DNA of 64,000 nucleotides. It comes from Paramacrobiotus metropolitanus (lineage: Eukaryota; Tardigrada; Eutardigrada; Parachela; Macrobiotidae). The position numbers and the translations under genes are program-made. Below, in pieces: positions 17,801-29,600 of this stretch. Under the pieces are notes generated by a model. That model was not told the origin of the DNA. It saw only the letters and a program-made list of their open reading frames with translations, and searched no databases. The stretch's first letter is position 1, and every line of letters begins with the position of its first letter. The stretch spans positions 1,612,001 through 1,676,000 of the forward strand of contig NW_026570222.1 of NCBI RefSeq assembly GCF_019649055.1. Reading direction: 5' to 3'.

Positions 17801-18273
17801 TGGGAATCATTAGGTTCATTTTTTAATTTGAAATAAATTAGTCAGCTCAAGCTACCGCTTATTAGATCAACCAACATTTCCCTTGTTCGGAAAAACGCTA
17901 AAATTGTTGCCTATAACGCCCTATTAATTTTCACCTCCCAAAAGCAACCACAGCCGACGTACGTAAAACTAAAATCGTGAAATAATACAGTAAATTTGAA
18001 ACAAATAATTTATTGGCTGCTAATCATCCTGTTTCCTAAAAGATCATCAAACAGGTATCTCCGCTTGAGTTACTGCAGTGTACTCATCAGATATCGCGCG
18101 TTAGTTTATTTCGTTAGATAAATCTTACACAATCGCAAGCGTTCTACGGTATATTCAATTGACATAAGACCGGTCTGCGTGAAGGCGACCCGGAAATTAG
18201 AAAGATTCTGAAGAAAAATTTAATGTAACAACACATGCAACAAATACCAAAATATGAAAAACAAAAAAATTGT
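14813..18273. other. Intergenic region upstream of KLF and downstream of TRAIP
   Basis: The KLF promoter and any 5' untranslated exon should lie at the left. Overlapping minus-strand frames at 14937-15209 and 14981-15202, and another at 15209-15448, are coding-like in length, but I could not join or identify them. From 15900 to 18000 I see no coding signal. A reverse-strand AATAAA at 18009-18014 probably ends the TRAIP transcript. Confidence 0.45.
18009..18014 (-). terminator. Probable polyadenylation signal for TRAIP
   Basis: TTTATT on the given strand is AATAAA on the coding strand, 260 bases past the TRAIP stop codon. Assigned by position only. Confidence 0.35.
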
Positions 18274-20409
18274 TCAGTCATCAAGTTCAATAGTAGTATT
18301 ACAGTTCAAAGAAAAGGATGCCACAGCGTGATTTTCTTTTCTGACCATCTTTCGGAAGGGAAGTCGTTGCTGTAATGTCGATAAACTTTTTAAAGATTGA
18401 GAGACAAATGGACTAGATGGCGAAGCTTCACCAAACACGGATCGCGCAAACTTCGCTTTTTTCGTATTATCTCTGGGCTTTGCAAAAATTTTTTTTCCAC
18501 TTCGCAGAGGTTCGTCTGGACTGTCCAAAATATTCACAATAGACTGAGTGTCTGCTGGACTGCTAATCAAAGTATTGAACATCGGATGAGGGGAATTGTC
18601 GGTATTTCTTGAGCTGGAAGAGTTCGATGGGTTCATAGAGGGGCTACAGAATACGATGTCGGCCGGCATTGGACTACAAAGCATCAATTTTTAACTAGCT
18701 ATCGAACCTTTTCACAAGCTACTTTTCAGCCAACAATCGTGCACAAAACATCAGCATGGTTTATTTTGTTCCGGTCAACGTTTATTTGTAATAAGTATTC
18801 TAGGAAATACTACTCAAATACGGCAGACATTCACCTGAAACACTGCCAAGCGATGCAGTCTTAATTACTGCACAGTTTTTCCACTTTTAATAGTTAATGA
18901 CGTCAAAGTAGCATTGCCCAAATACAACTTCTACAAATATAACAATGATTTCACGACTGGAATTCCAAAGTCCTACCTCTCGTGAATGAATCTTTTGACC
19001 TGGGTTTGAGGGACATCCGGTCGCTCTTTTTAACAACTTTTCCAGTGTACAGATCTTTAGTTCCAATCGTTTGATACGCTCATCACGCTCCCGAAGTTCT
19101 TCAAGCAGGTGTTTATTCTTATTTACCATGGACTTAAACTGCTCATCTAGCTTCACTTGATGGGATCTAGACTTCGCCGTCTCGTCTCGCATTTCTTTGT
19201 CGTTACTTTTCATTTTTTCCATTTCCCTAGAAAAAATGCAGCGTTGCGGTTTGCATAAACAAATCTATCACAATTAATAAAACGCTCACATCTTCAGGGC
19301 TTCAATGCAACACATCAAGGAATCTCGGACAGCTGTGAAATCCGCGTTACTCTGGATATTGGCCAGCATGCCCTTTACGTCGGTAACGGAGCCCGTCATT
19401 ACACAAGACACCCTGTAAAAAAATAGGCTAAAATTTGTTGTTGTTTTCCATTGCCATATTTGGTGGTAAAGATTGTGCTAACGGTATTTTGTTATACTGT
19501 ACAAAACATGCCTATGCTACTTGATGAAAGAATAAAACGAATGCACTTTTAACTTATGCAGTGTTAATTAAGGAAAATCAATAATAAAAATTTACAAATT
19601 AGTTACTGGAAAACTTAACGTCTTTGGCTAAAGGAAAACTTACATAAATACTGTCTGTTTGCATACGCTCTCGTATACAGTAAAAGCGTTAGACAAAAAA
19701 AATAATAAAACACGGTTGTCCTTAAATACAGTCGATCCATTATTTAAGGAAAGAGGGGAAACAAGAAAAGCACTCCTTGATTTACCGCCCAACATCACGC
19801 ACTATAACAATAAAATAACGAACCGTTGGAGTTTCTCAGCCTCGTCTCGCCATGTCTTGCATTCCTTCCGCAGCTTCTCGTTCTCCTCGCGGCTCTTCTC
19901 CAGTTTCATCCGAGTTCCCGACAATACTGTCATCCGTTCCTTATACTGTTGGATTTCAGATTGACGGGCGCTGCAGGTTCGCTCAAGATTTTTTATATGT
20001 TCGTTGGATTTTTCCAGCAACAGCTTCTGCTCATTGACTTCATGCAATGCTTGTTCGCATTCGCGAGCCTTTGTCTGACATTTTTCAATCCACTGCTGAG
20101 CATATTCAGCAGCAGCGTCTGAAATACTGATATCTGCGGATTGAGATTCATGCTTCAGGAACAAGCGGACCACTTTCTGACTGGAACACGGCGTGCGACA
20201 TTCTGGGCACTTTCCCGCGGACTGCAACGTCAAATCAACAGTAGCAGATCACAGGTTTAAAATAATCTTCAGAATTATTGAACTACCTGCAACCACTGTG
20301 AAATGCAAGCAAAGTGATACACGTGTCCACATGGGATGCTTGAAAATGGAGAAGTCTCAACATTCAACGACGACGAAGAACCCAAGCAAATGCTGCACTG
20401 GACAGCCAT
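18274..20409 (-). CDS. TRAIP: TRAIP-type RING E3 ubiquitin ligase
   Basis: Supported exons are 20287-20409, 19824-20221, 19290-19412 and 18977-19226, then a terminal exon at 18274-~18675. The first two supply a complete RING (C5, C8, C27, H29, H32, C35, C46, C49, split by an intron). A long coiled coil rich in Glu, Lys and Gln follows, then a Ser/Pro-rich tail. This order matches TRAIP (Drosophila nopo). In the family it ubiquitinates the CMG helicase at stalled or terminating forks and acts in interstrand crosslink repair. The short third exon contains VTDVKGMLANIQ, similar to the region after the coiled coil in TRAIP. The last junction is unresolved: exon four ends in phase 0 while the terminal exon needs phase 2, so a small exon or another donor between 18680 and 18976 is missing from this model. 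Confidence 0.82.
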
Positions 20410-21251
20410 ATTTAAAAGAAGAGCATAACCACAAATTTTAGCAGCCAATTAGAAAGGTGGTTTAAGAATCTGGAAAAAATTTTGATAGCTATACATGTTT
20501 CATCGACATCGTGGTAAAAAACCGAAAAGGAAAAAATAGCAGGTTTGTCGCCGTTTGTGACCATAACAAACTACAGAATAACAAAACATTTGGTCCGCGT
20601 GGTTTTTGAGTGGATCAGCACAAACAATCCACCGAGGCGGGCGTGGAACGACAGGGCAGACAGTGCAGTGCAGTTTGTTGGCATACTGTATTAAACCGTG
20701 AGTTTGTGAGTTGTGAGCACCGGGCCACCGGGAATTTTTATAAAATTAATTTACCGCAGTTCCCATTTTACATTTTATTAAAACACTCAGTTTTATGATT
20801 TCATTACGGACATTAATCACCACAAAACGCTAATGCCGAATAAGAATTGCAATATGCACGGGTATCACCGGGCTCAGTGTTTGCCATGAAATTATGGCAT
20901 TCGAAAAATAAATAAGTCCATGAACTGGCGCGACGCATTAACAATTAAAAAAAATAGCAAGAAACTCTATAGTTTTTAGATTACATACAAGAAAAAGCTC
21001 CGCCATCAACATGGTAAGCTGAGTGCTGCGTGAGTGAAAACATTAAGTTACTAAAAACAGTTGTAACATTAAGTTACTAAAAATCAGACATCATCTATTT
21101 TTGCCGGGCAATCTTTTGGCAAAAATTTGCAAACCACCAGCATCGTATATCACAAACTCACAGCCACATCAATGACTTGAAATTTCGGGAAATCAAAAAC
21201 AGCACTTATGTACAACACAGATATGATAAAGAACAGAAGACGAAAACCTTT
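20410..21251. other. Short intergenic region, no gene seen
   Basis: The TRAIP promoter should lie near 20410-20650 and the COA1-like 3' end near 21250. A frame at 20610-20798 on the plus strand matches nothing. A short direct repeat containing ACATTAAGTTACTAAAAA occurs near 21042 and 21067. Confidence 0.45.
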
Positions 21252-21895
21252 TCAAACAATTTTCAATCGGCCTCGTGGATTTTCTAATTCCACTTCCAAA
21301 CTGGTCAGATGAGCATGATCACGGAAAACATCGGGGACTCTACTGGCCTCCATATACATTCTGGCACTTGATTTCGGTCCAGTAGCTTTTACAGCGAACT
21401 ATTTACCACAAACACAAAATTAAATCACACACAACAATTCAACAAAAGGGTGTGAAAAAAATGAGTTCACCGGTATTCTCTGCGTACCTTGAACCAGTTC
21501 TTATCTTCCATTGTAAACCCATCATGCACGTCGACTCCCCGAATTCTTATGGGCTCACCTAATAATTCACTTCTTTTGAAGTTAGCTTTGCAATTGGCTT
21601 TTATAATCGATCCAACATGCGATTATCTGAGGAACCGGAGACTTACCCAGAAAATTTTTTATATGTTTGTTGTTTGTGAAATAATCAACGGCTTCTTCGT
21701 ATGCATCGATATGCTCATACCGCTCTGCAAAATTTTCCAGACCTAAGTTAAAAGGTGAATGTAAAATGACTAGGCTGAAGACAGCATACTTTTAACGCGA
21801 CGTTTTGCAACTTGCCCAAAACCGACGGTAACCAGTCCAAGCACAAATGCGATTTGGGTGAGTCTCCGAGTGATGGGATCCACTTGTATCGCCAT
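21252..21895 (-). CDS. COA1/TIM21-like mitochondrial inner-membrane protein
   Basis: Four exons (21790-21895, 21647-21742, 21488-21558, 21252-21398) join in frame to 139 residues. The N-terminal part has one hydrophobic segment (TQIAFVLGLVTVGFGQVA) and basic residues, as expected of a mitochondrial inner-membrane protein. The rest follows the COA1/TIM21-like fold: AYEEAVDYFTNNKHIKNFLGEP, then FAVKATGPKSSARMYMEA and a closing LEVELENPRGRLKIV. COA1 family members assist assembly of cytochrome c oxidase and complex I. The ATG at 21895 is conservative. The frame stays open upstream for 45 more codons and is Arg-rich (KPRRYSSYLIANRAVRM), so the true start, perhaps in another exon, may add a targeting sequence. 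The family call rests on pattern, not on a search. Confidence 0.68.
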
Positions 21896-22426
21896 TCTGA
21901 CAGCACGATTTGCAATCAGGTAGGAACTGTATCGGCGGGGCTTTGTGATATCTTTCACCGCACATCTTCTGAGGAGCGTACAACAGCTGCCAGAACTAGC
22001 GAATCTGGTCGCATCGTTCCAGTATTCCAACTTTTAACAACTTTTAACCGGTCCGTGGCAACCCACTGATTCTGCTTCACCCAAGCAATCCACTACTAAT
22101 ATTACCAGGGGACTCTGATAAAACGTTATACGATCTAACCAACAGATCAGCAAGAAACACACATAAAAAAAAGTGCGCTTACGAAAGTTACAATTTTGTA
22201 TTGGAATACTGATATATTATTGTGCTTCTAACCGAATCTAACGATCTTTAAAGAGATTCAGTATCCGCCGAAACATCGCGATCGTTTTCGATAAAAATTT
22301 TTAAAACTTGACAGCACGCGAAGTAACTGTAAGGAAGGAAGCGGATGCCCGAGGGCGGCTGAAACTGCCCAGAATGATGGAGATTCGTGATTCTCGCCGA
22401 GACTGCAGACTGGCAGTGTGTCATTT

Positions 22427-22434
22427 TGACGTCA
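22427..22434. promoter_or_regulatory. CRE-like palindrome
   Basis: TGACGTCA is the consensus of CREB/ATF factors. It lies about 530 bases upstream of the COA1-like start. One 8-base match in 64 kb is expected by chance about once, so function is only possible. Confidence 0.2.
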
Positions 22435-23284
22435 CTAACAAACAGGGATATTACAGTGCGCCAACAGGAGAATTATGCATTCGCTCTGTTTCTGTTCGAG
22501 TGCTGTCATATGGGCGGTGGTGCAATACCGTGGCCATAGCACTAGCGCTTGATTTAAGAATACTGTAAGCATTTTTATCACACGTTTTTTGCTCGTTTGC
22601 AAAGGATGGTTTTTTGTGAATTTTCATGTATCTGCCCAATTACCAAATAGCATAGTTTGCAAACGCGCGGTATTTAAAAAGTGCCGGGCTCAGCACTAGT
22701 TGTTATGGGCCTACGATGACTTCCCGGCACACCTTAGGCGCACGGCTGCCAACCGCCACAGGGTACCATCCCGGCGAGAATCATCAATTGATGAGTGGAG
22801 ACAAAAAACTGAAAAAATATCCGCCTAGGCGCCTACAGATACTCGCTTCCAACAGATTTCTGATCCTGCATTGCCCCTTTTTTGTCCGGCTGGAGTAAAA
22901 ATCGGGGGCATATTGATCTTTTCATTGGGCTCGAGGGCGGAGGATGGGGAGCGCCGTCTTTTGATGGCGCCATGTTCCTCTGGCCCAAGGTTGCACGTCC
23001 TACTATCTGTAGCCGACCTTGTGAAAGTGAAGCTGTTAAGAAATTCCTAAAGTTTGTAAGGTCTGCAATCAGTGCAATGTTTCTAAATCTGTTTTATAGT
23101 TTTTGAAGTTTATGCGGTAATTATCATATTATGTCTGCTGACGCCACCCCGGCCCAGTGCCAGTAGTCCGTAGCTCCGACTCCATATACCTGACGTATGT
23201 CGCGTAACGAGGGTACGAGTGTATTAAAGCATTCATTTTTGGAACAAGGAGGTTCCGAACTTCCGGTTTCTCGTGACAAAAAAG

Positions 23285-23287
<3 letters not shown>

Positions 23288-23315
<28 letters not shown>
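23288..23315. repeat. (AT)14 microsatellite
   Basis: Fourteen uninterrupted AT dinucleotides, followed by a short GTGTGT run. Confidence 0.9.
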
Positions 23316-23321
<6 letters not shown>

Positions 23322-26300
23322 CCTATATGTCTATTAATTGTCTATGTCATAATATTTTGTCTTAGTATTATTGCAATATCTGGCTTCTACTGCCGCTATC
23401 GGTACTTGCATGCTGAATCCGTTTAGTTATCTACTTAAATTCAATTTTTATTTGATATCATCGGTATAAAAGTCTGTTATTTTTTTCCGTCAAGATGGAG
23501 GCTTACGTGTGCCTCAGTTTTAGAATACCGTTTAGCCGTAGAAATGGATAAAATTTATTTTGCTATCGGGCCATGTACAGTATCAGTTGTTTACCACAAA
23601 TGCTTACAACATGATCTGTTTAAATTAAACCGTTTAATAGTTCCGTAGGCGTCGCACGGTAAACCATTATCGATGCATTCAGCTTCGTAAGCCACTTACT
23701 CGCAGTCATAAATCATTACACACCGAAAAGCAAAACGACTTTTCGAAGCGCTTCTTAAACAAACACGTAACAAATCAAAGAGCCTATTTTCTTTGGCAAA
23801 TTCATATGTATCTTTGATAGCCAGCATAGTGTCTGAATCAAGCGGCAACTTTAATCGATGTGCGATTACAGTAAAGTAAACATAATAAAATCCGTTGTGC
23901 AGTTTGACAGTGACCGAAACAAGCAAGTTATAATTGTTCCTTATAAGTGCAAGGACGACCTTTCGTCAACGATTTTTGCACCATGTTGTATAATTATGGT
24001 AAGCACTAACAATAAGCAGCCCGCCTGTCCTGCAATGTAGAATCCTTGGAAGGGATTCAAATCAAAATTCTAGTTAAATTATTTGGGCTGCTTGAGCAGA
24101 CTTTCCATATGCGCAAGAACTTTAACATTTGAATTTGAAAGTTTATTGGGTAGGCAGTGCTGTGCATGTATACTGTAATTGTCGACCACTGGATACGCTT
24201 AAAATATGAAAAGTTTTAATTAAAGAAACAGACCATATCTTCCACTGTACTGTATAGTCCGTAATAACAAGCTAGAAATTATACAACCATATACTGTAGC
24301 ACCGTATTAATGATATTGAGCGTTAAAATAGGGCACGGGTGGGTACGCGAATCAGGAATCATACAGGTCGCATTGATTTATTTTCTCAAGTGCCTCGCAG
24401 AAGGTGGATCGCAAAGGCAAACACGGTGTGATCTCCTTTAGGCGCTCACACGAGTGCACAATATGGGCACTTGAGTTCCGATTGTATGTTTCTTGTCAAT
24501 AATTGGTCCAGGATTTATTGAATTTTACCTGACACGTAACCATTGGGATGTAGTGACCTACCACCCGGCAAATGTTTAAAGCTGCATAATAGTGCATAGG
24601 TACGAATGCATGTTACGGTACGTATATAGATATGTGCAGCAGGAAGCGCCACGGCGGGTTAGCTCTGGCAGGCGTTAACATGTTGACAAGCCATGGACTG
24701 CACGCTGGAAACTAAACCCGTCAGAGAAATTAGGACTACAAACATGATTCTACTCTGTTCGAATGAATGAATTATTTAATAACTGGCAGTCTACAGGAAA
24801 AAGGACTCTGGACTTGTGACCTTCCTCCCTACAGTTCCATAGATGGCATATTGCATACGCACAATGCAAAAATGAACTACGACCCTAAACTGTATAGCAT
24901 AGCGTGCCGACGTTGCCCCGTCTACCGGTAATCCAAGCGGCCTGTTTGTTCGTTTCATTAAATATCGAGTGCAGGTATGATTCAGGACAATATTTCGCTT
25001 TCCTCCCTCTTTACAGTCACGGTACAATGCCGCAATGTATTGCTTTATGCGGATGATCAAATGGTACAGTCCTGAATCACCAACATGTACGCGTAATAAG
25101 GCAACAGCCAGCACAACTCGGCAGGGCTGCGCTCCAGTAATCTAATAAAGCACCTAGAAGTAATAACGGACGGCGTTGGTGAAATATGGATAGGCCATTA
25201 TGTGTGCGCCATACGTGGCATTTTCCAGATTTGTGTGCGAGTGCCGGGAGAGAATGCATTTGGTATCTTTTCGGCTTTTTGTGCAATATAACTGGGCATT
25301 ATGACCGACAAAACCCTTATCGATCGCAACTACCCAGCCCACCTGTCAGTAATTTATGATAGTTAAATCACTGGAAATCTACGAATAATCTATACAAAGC
25401 CAAGCCAACGGAATAAGCTAATAGGTCTATACACTACCGTTATGAGTAATCTGGTATTAACAAAAGCACAGTGCGACAAACATGCTTTGCATAGAAAACG
25501 GCATTATTATTACTTATGGTGCTATGAAATACTAAAATAATTGGAATGGGATAGTGATATAAGTGCATCTTGTACAAATATAGTTAATATACCTTCACTC
25601 TTATTATTTTTGTCTCTTGGCATAATCCATATTTCCGAGATCTGGAACAGTGCTATATAGCTAATTAGAAAGTTTTCCGCAATAAGTCAGTAAAATTAAA
25701 ATTCCATACTATTACTTTGTACTCTTAATTATTACCATTTCACTGTTCGTGACCTTTAACTCGGAATTGCTACCCCTAATTGAAAGTCAAGCATTCAACG
25801 TTTTGTGCACGCTGGGAAGGAATGCTCAGAGATTCCCAAAACCATTTGCGCGCCGCAATAAAACGGCATTTAATTACGCTAAGAAAATAAATAAAAAAGA
25901 CTGTCATGTTTGCCGAGCTATTAGATTCGGAAGCACTATCAATGAATTCGCCTTGTTTGCGGAATGTAATCGAGAACAATAGACTTTACTTGACCACTGC
26001 TCTCTTGTTTTGTCTTTATGAAAGTGGAATCTCTCCCCTGCCCCTTACACCGGCTAATACTATTAGATAAGCCGAGGATCCCACGGCATTCTGCGCACTG
26101 AACAGGCAATAAAAGTAAAGAAGCGCCAATTTGTTATTTCCCTATCTGGCCTGAGTACGGCCGTAAATGCATTTTGTAGGTAGCGCGGTCCAGTCAGCCC
26201 AGTGGGCGATCTCACACTATCGATATAATTTATTTAAGCCGCGCTCTCATTGGTCGTCGCCGAATCGGTGTATGAATCATTCATTCAGTAACTACAAGTA

Positions 26301-26637
26301 CATACAGCCTTTTGCCGGAGCCGGGACGCTAGAAACCGCATCATTCTGATCTGTGTATTAGATATGCAAACTGGCCAGCTTCTTTTCGTCTAGCGCGAGT
26401 AGTGTTCGTGAGATTCGCCCGAAGCCAGTCTGCTTGTCCAGAGCACACATTTTGCGAGATTATTAATACCTAATTTCACATTTCCCATACGATACCATTC
26501 ATTTACCGGTTTTATCGTTAATTGCATGTTACTGCCCACGTTATCCATACCGATTCTGGAACGGAAGCTTTTCGCTTTCTTTTATCTCAGCATGCGAATT
26601 GAAAAGTTGAAATTTTGTCTGGAATTATTTAACGGAC

Positions 26638-29600
26638 ATGTGGTGTAGATTTGTATTCGCCATGCGAGATTCGTTTTTTCAGCATCGGAACTTTTTGCCT
26701 GTTATCTTCGATGCCTTGTGTACGCCAATTTATAAGTTATCGCTATCCGGGATTCTACTTCTCTTTCTGGCATGCTCCATCAAGGTGCGGTCTCACGATG
26801 GAGAAAAGCTTCGTATTGTTTTAAACTGTTCTGTTGCAGTAACAATTTAATCATAGTACAGCAAGTATTTTTTATGTTTAATTATTTTCAGCAAAAATTA
26901 AATTTAAGTTGTGACTCATGTATGTCCGTTTATACTTTTCAACATAATGATTTTAATTTGTTTTTATCTGTTGGATATGTGAATAGTATTTTTAACGCTA
27001 TGTCTCATGATCAGCCATGTGTGATGTAAACAGCATGGGACTACGTAAAAAAATCATATTTTCTGGGTCAGTAGTCATTAAAATTCCTTCCGATGTGCGT
27101 AGGTAGCGGAGGCGTCAGGACAAGTACAGCTGGAAATCCTATCGGTGAAAAACATCCACAGTGATCCGACCGGCAGTGTATGCTGTACACGAGGAAGTGC
27201 GACTGGCCAGAGTCAGACAGCCGCACAGCGGTCAGCGCCGGGCCAGGACGCCGCGGCACTTCCTGTTGCAGGGAAACCAGCGGTTCCCAGTGGCGGCGGA
27301 TCTACTCAGAACTCTAGTCACGATCAGGCGGCATCATCATCATGTTTTGGCATCTGTCGGCCTTATTTTCGGCTGTGTTTTAAGCAATATCAGCAGTCAG
27401 TATCGCTGGATGATGACTGTACATACGGACAGGGATTTAGTCCACTGCTCACCTTGCCTTACATCAGTCCCAGTAATGCCCATGTGGGATCATTAGCCAG
27501 TTGGGCGCCGCCCTCACCTGTCACTTTTCTCAACAACAACTCATTCGTTGCCATCAATCTGCCCTTCGATTTTGCATGGAAGGTACGTGCGGAGGCTGTA
27601 AAACTGTAACTGTGCATATTCTCAATAGGCATTTGCTCTATTTGCTTTTGTGCATCCTGGGCTGGCTGTTGCGTATTCAGGGAGCAACACCGATTTGGGA
27701 AAATGTCAATATTTTATGCTCTATTGAGAGGCGATAATTTTTAGGTACATAGGTTTTACAAAGCATTAAACCCGTCTGCAGATGCACTACCAATTCGCGT
27801 TAACAAACACCATTTTTATGACAACAATCCCATAGAAAATCTTTCCCCATTCAAGCAAACTGCTTACATTGCTATTCAAGCTAGTGTTTCAACTCGTCGA
27901 TCCTTTGAAGTCGCATTATGAAGCGATGATTATATGGAAACCCTTCGGATTGTTTAGATTTCGAATCTGCGTTTTTCATTACATTTAATTCAGATGAAGT
28001 ACGTTTACTGCCTACATAAAGCCAGTAGTACTTTTGAAAATTTGCACTGCAGGGATAATTCTACCAGTTTGTATCTCAATAAGGTTTGCAAAAATATGAC
28101 TTTTATAGAACACGCCTAATCGCAATGTTGTCTGGACTCGTAACTTCGTGTGCAATGTGCATGTAGTCCTATTGCTATCTGTATATGCGTCTTGCCGGCA
28201 AAAGCCCACCAACACAATCATTTTGGCGGTCAGCTAGGGTAGATCCTCACCGGTCAGAAAGGAAATCCCTGAATTTTAATTCCATAGTGTGCACCGTGCA
28301 CACTTCCTGTTTTGAACTTGCTCCTTCGCTTTTCTAATATTTTATCTAACGATGAATGTTTTAAAGATGAAAGAATAACCTTAATCTTTTTTGTTAGGAT
28401 TTATATCATCAATTTATCTGGGGGGTTCCCTTTTTATGGTTATTCTTCATAATACTAAGTCACAGTTGCTTTCGAAATCTGCTACTGAATTGCAGGTTAT
28501 TTTTGCAGCTCGAAGCTGTATAATTTAGCAGATTTCTATGCTGGAAGGTTTTGTTTTAGGCATTACGTTCCAAATATTTTTAGACATTGCGTTTTTACTT
28601 CGCATGATGGGTTAGTAATGTGCGCTGCATCCTTGTGGCGTACTGTATTTGGCGGTCTGTTCTGTTTATGTTGGCCAATAATGTTTTTAATTGCCAAAGA
28701 CTTATGTCAAACGTCCTGTCATCTGCAGGGAAATATTGGGTTCGTCTGACATTTTGTTATTATGTTGGGTGATTATGGGAAGTTTTGTTAATGGTGCGAA
28801 ATCTGCTTTTCGACAAGTCTCTGCCACTTGCGGTCGGCCAGTACATTAGACTGTCTGCATGCCTAGTCGGCTTTTAGGACTTCTGCGAAAATATTAGCAA
28901 TTTGTACTTGCTGGATACTGCTTGTTACACATGCTCAAATAATGTTACACTGCTGATTTAAGAGAGTGATGCGCGTGTGTGCCAGCCGTTCATACACGAC
29001 ATATACGTATTATGGTTTCTCCTTGTTAGTTTTAAAATAGATGATCCTTTGCTTGGTCTGAAGCTGAATGGCCTGTACATATAAAAATAAATATCTGAAA
29101 ATGTTTTGTTGTAAACTTGTAAGTTGATAATAAAGCAGAACATAATCACTGATGCTTTCACGTTGTTTGTTGCAACAGTTCCGGTTTATGGTCAAATTTT
29201 TGGTTGTTTTTAAAAAAAGCGCAAGCCTTCACGTACAGCCAATTACGAGGTTAATTATGTTGATCATCTTGACTTTGATCAGTTCACACGAAAATATTAG
29301 TCGCCGACAACTTGATATATATTTATGCGCGTTCGTAAGCCGCGTGCGACACGACTGTTAGATTCGGCTATGGATATTTGTTGTCAAGACGGTATTATGA
29401 ACTCAAGCCGTTGATGTGTGTAAAATCTAAACTTAAACTTGCATTCTTAAGAATCAGCTAATTTACGCGGTCATTTGGTCAAGAGAGAGACTAGCTTTAG
29501 CTTTCTTTTTTCTGTAGCCGTTTATTCATGGTAGGAAATTATTTGTCCTGGTACGAGTAATGAGCCTGTCGGAACCACTTTTTTGCACAGTGTTATTGTT

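Larger units (their letters stand above)
21896..26637. other. Large intergenic region between divergent COA1-like gene and Notch ligand
   Basis: No confident gene was found. It holds a CRE-like TGACGTCA at 22427-22434 and an AT microsatellite at 23288-23315. Overlapping minus-strand frames span 24791-25342; the leftmost part of the transcript (25154-25342) is coding-like, but no family or splice model emerged. The right-hand side should contain the Notch-ligand promoter. Confidence 0.45.

Noticed and set aside
27161-27496. Second plus-strand frame of 111 codons in the MNNL exon
   Set aside because: Shadow of the real frame, which contains the MNNL motifs, a GTACGT donor and phase agreement with the flanking exons.
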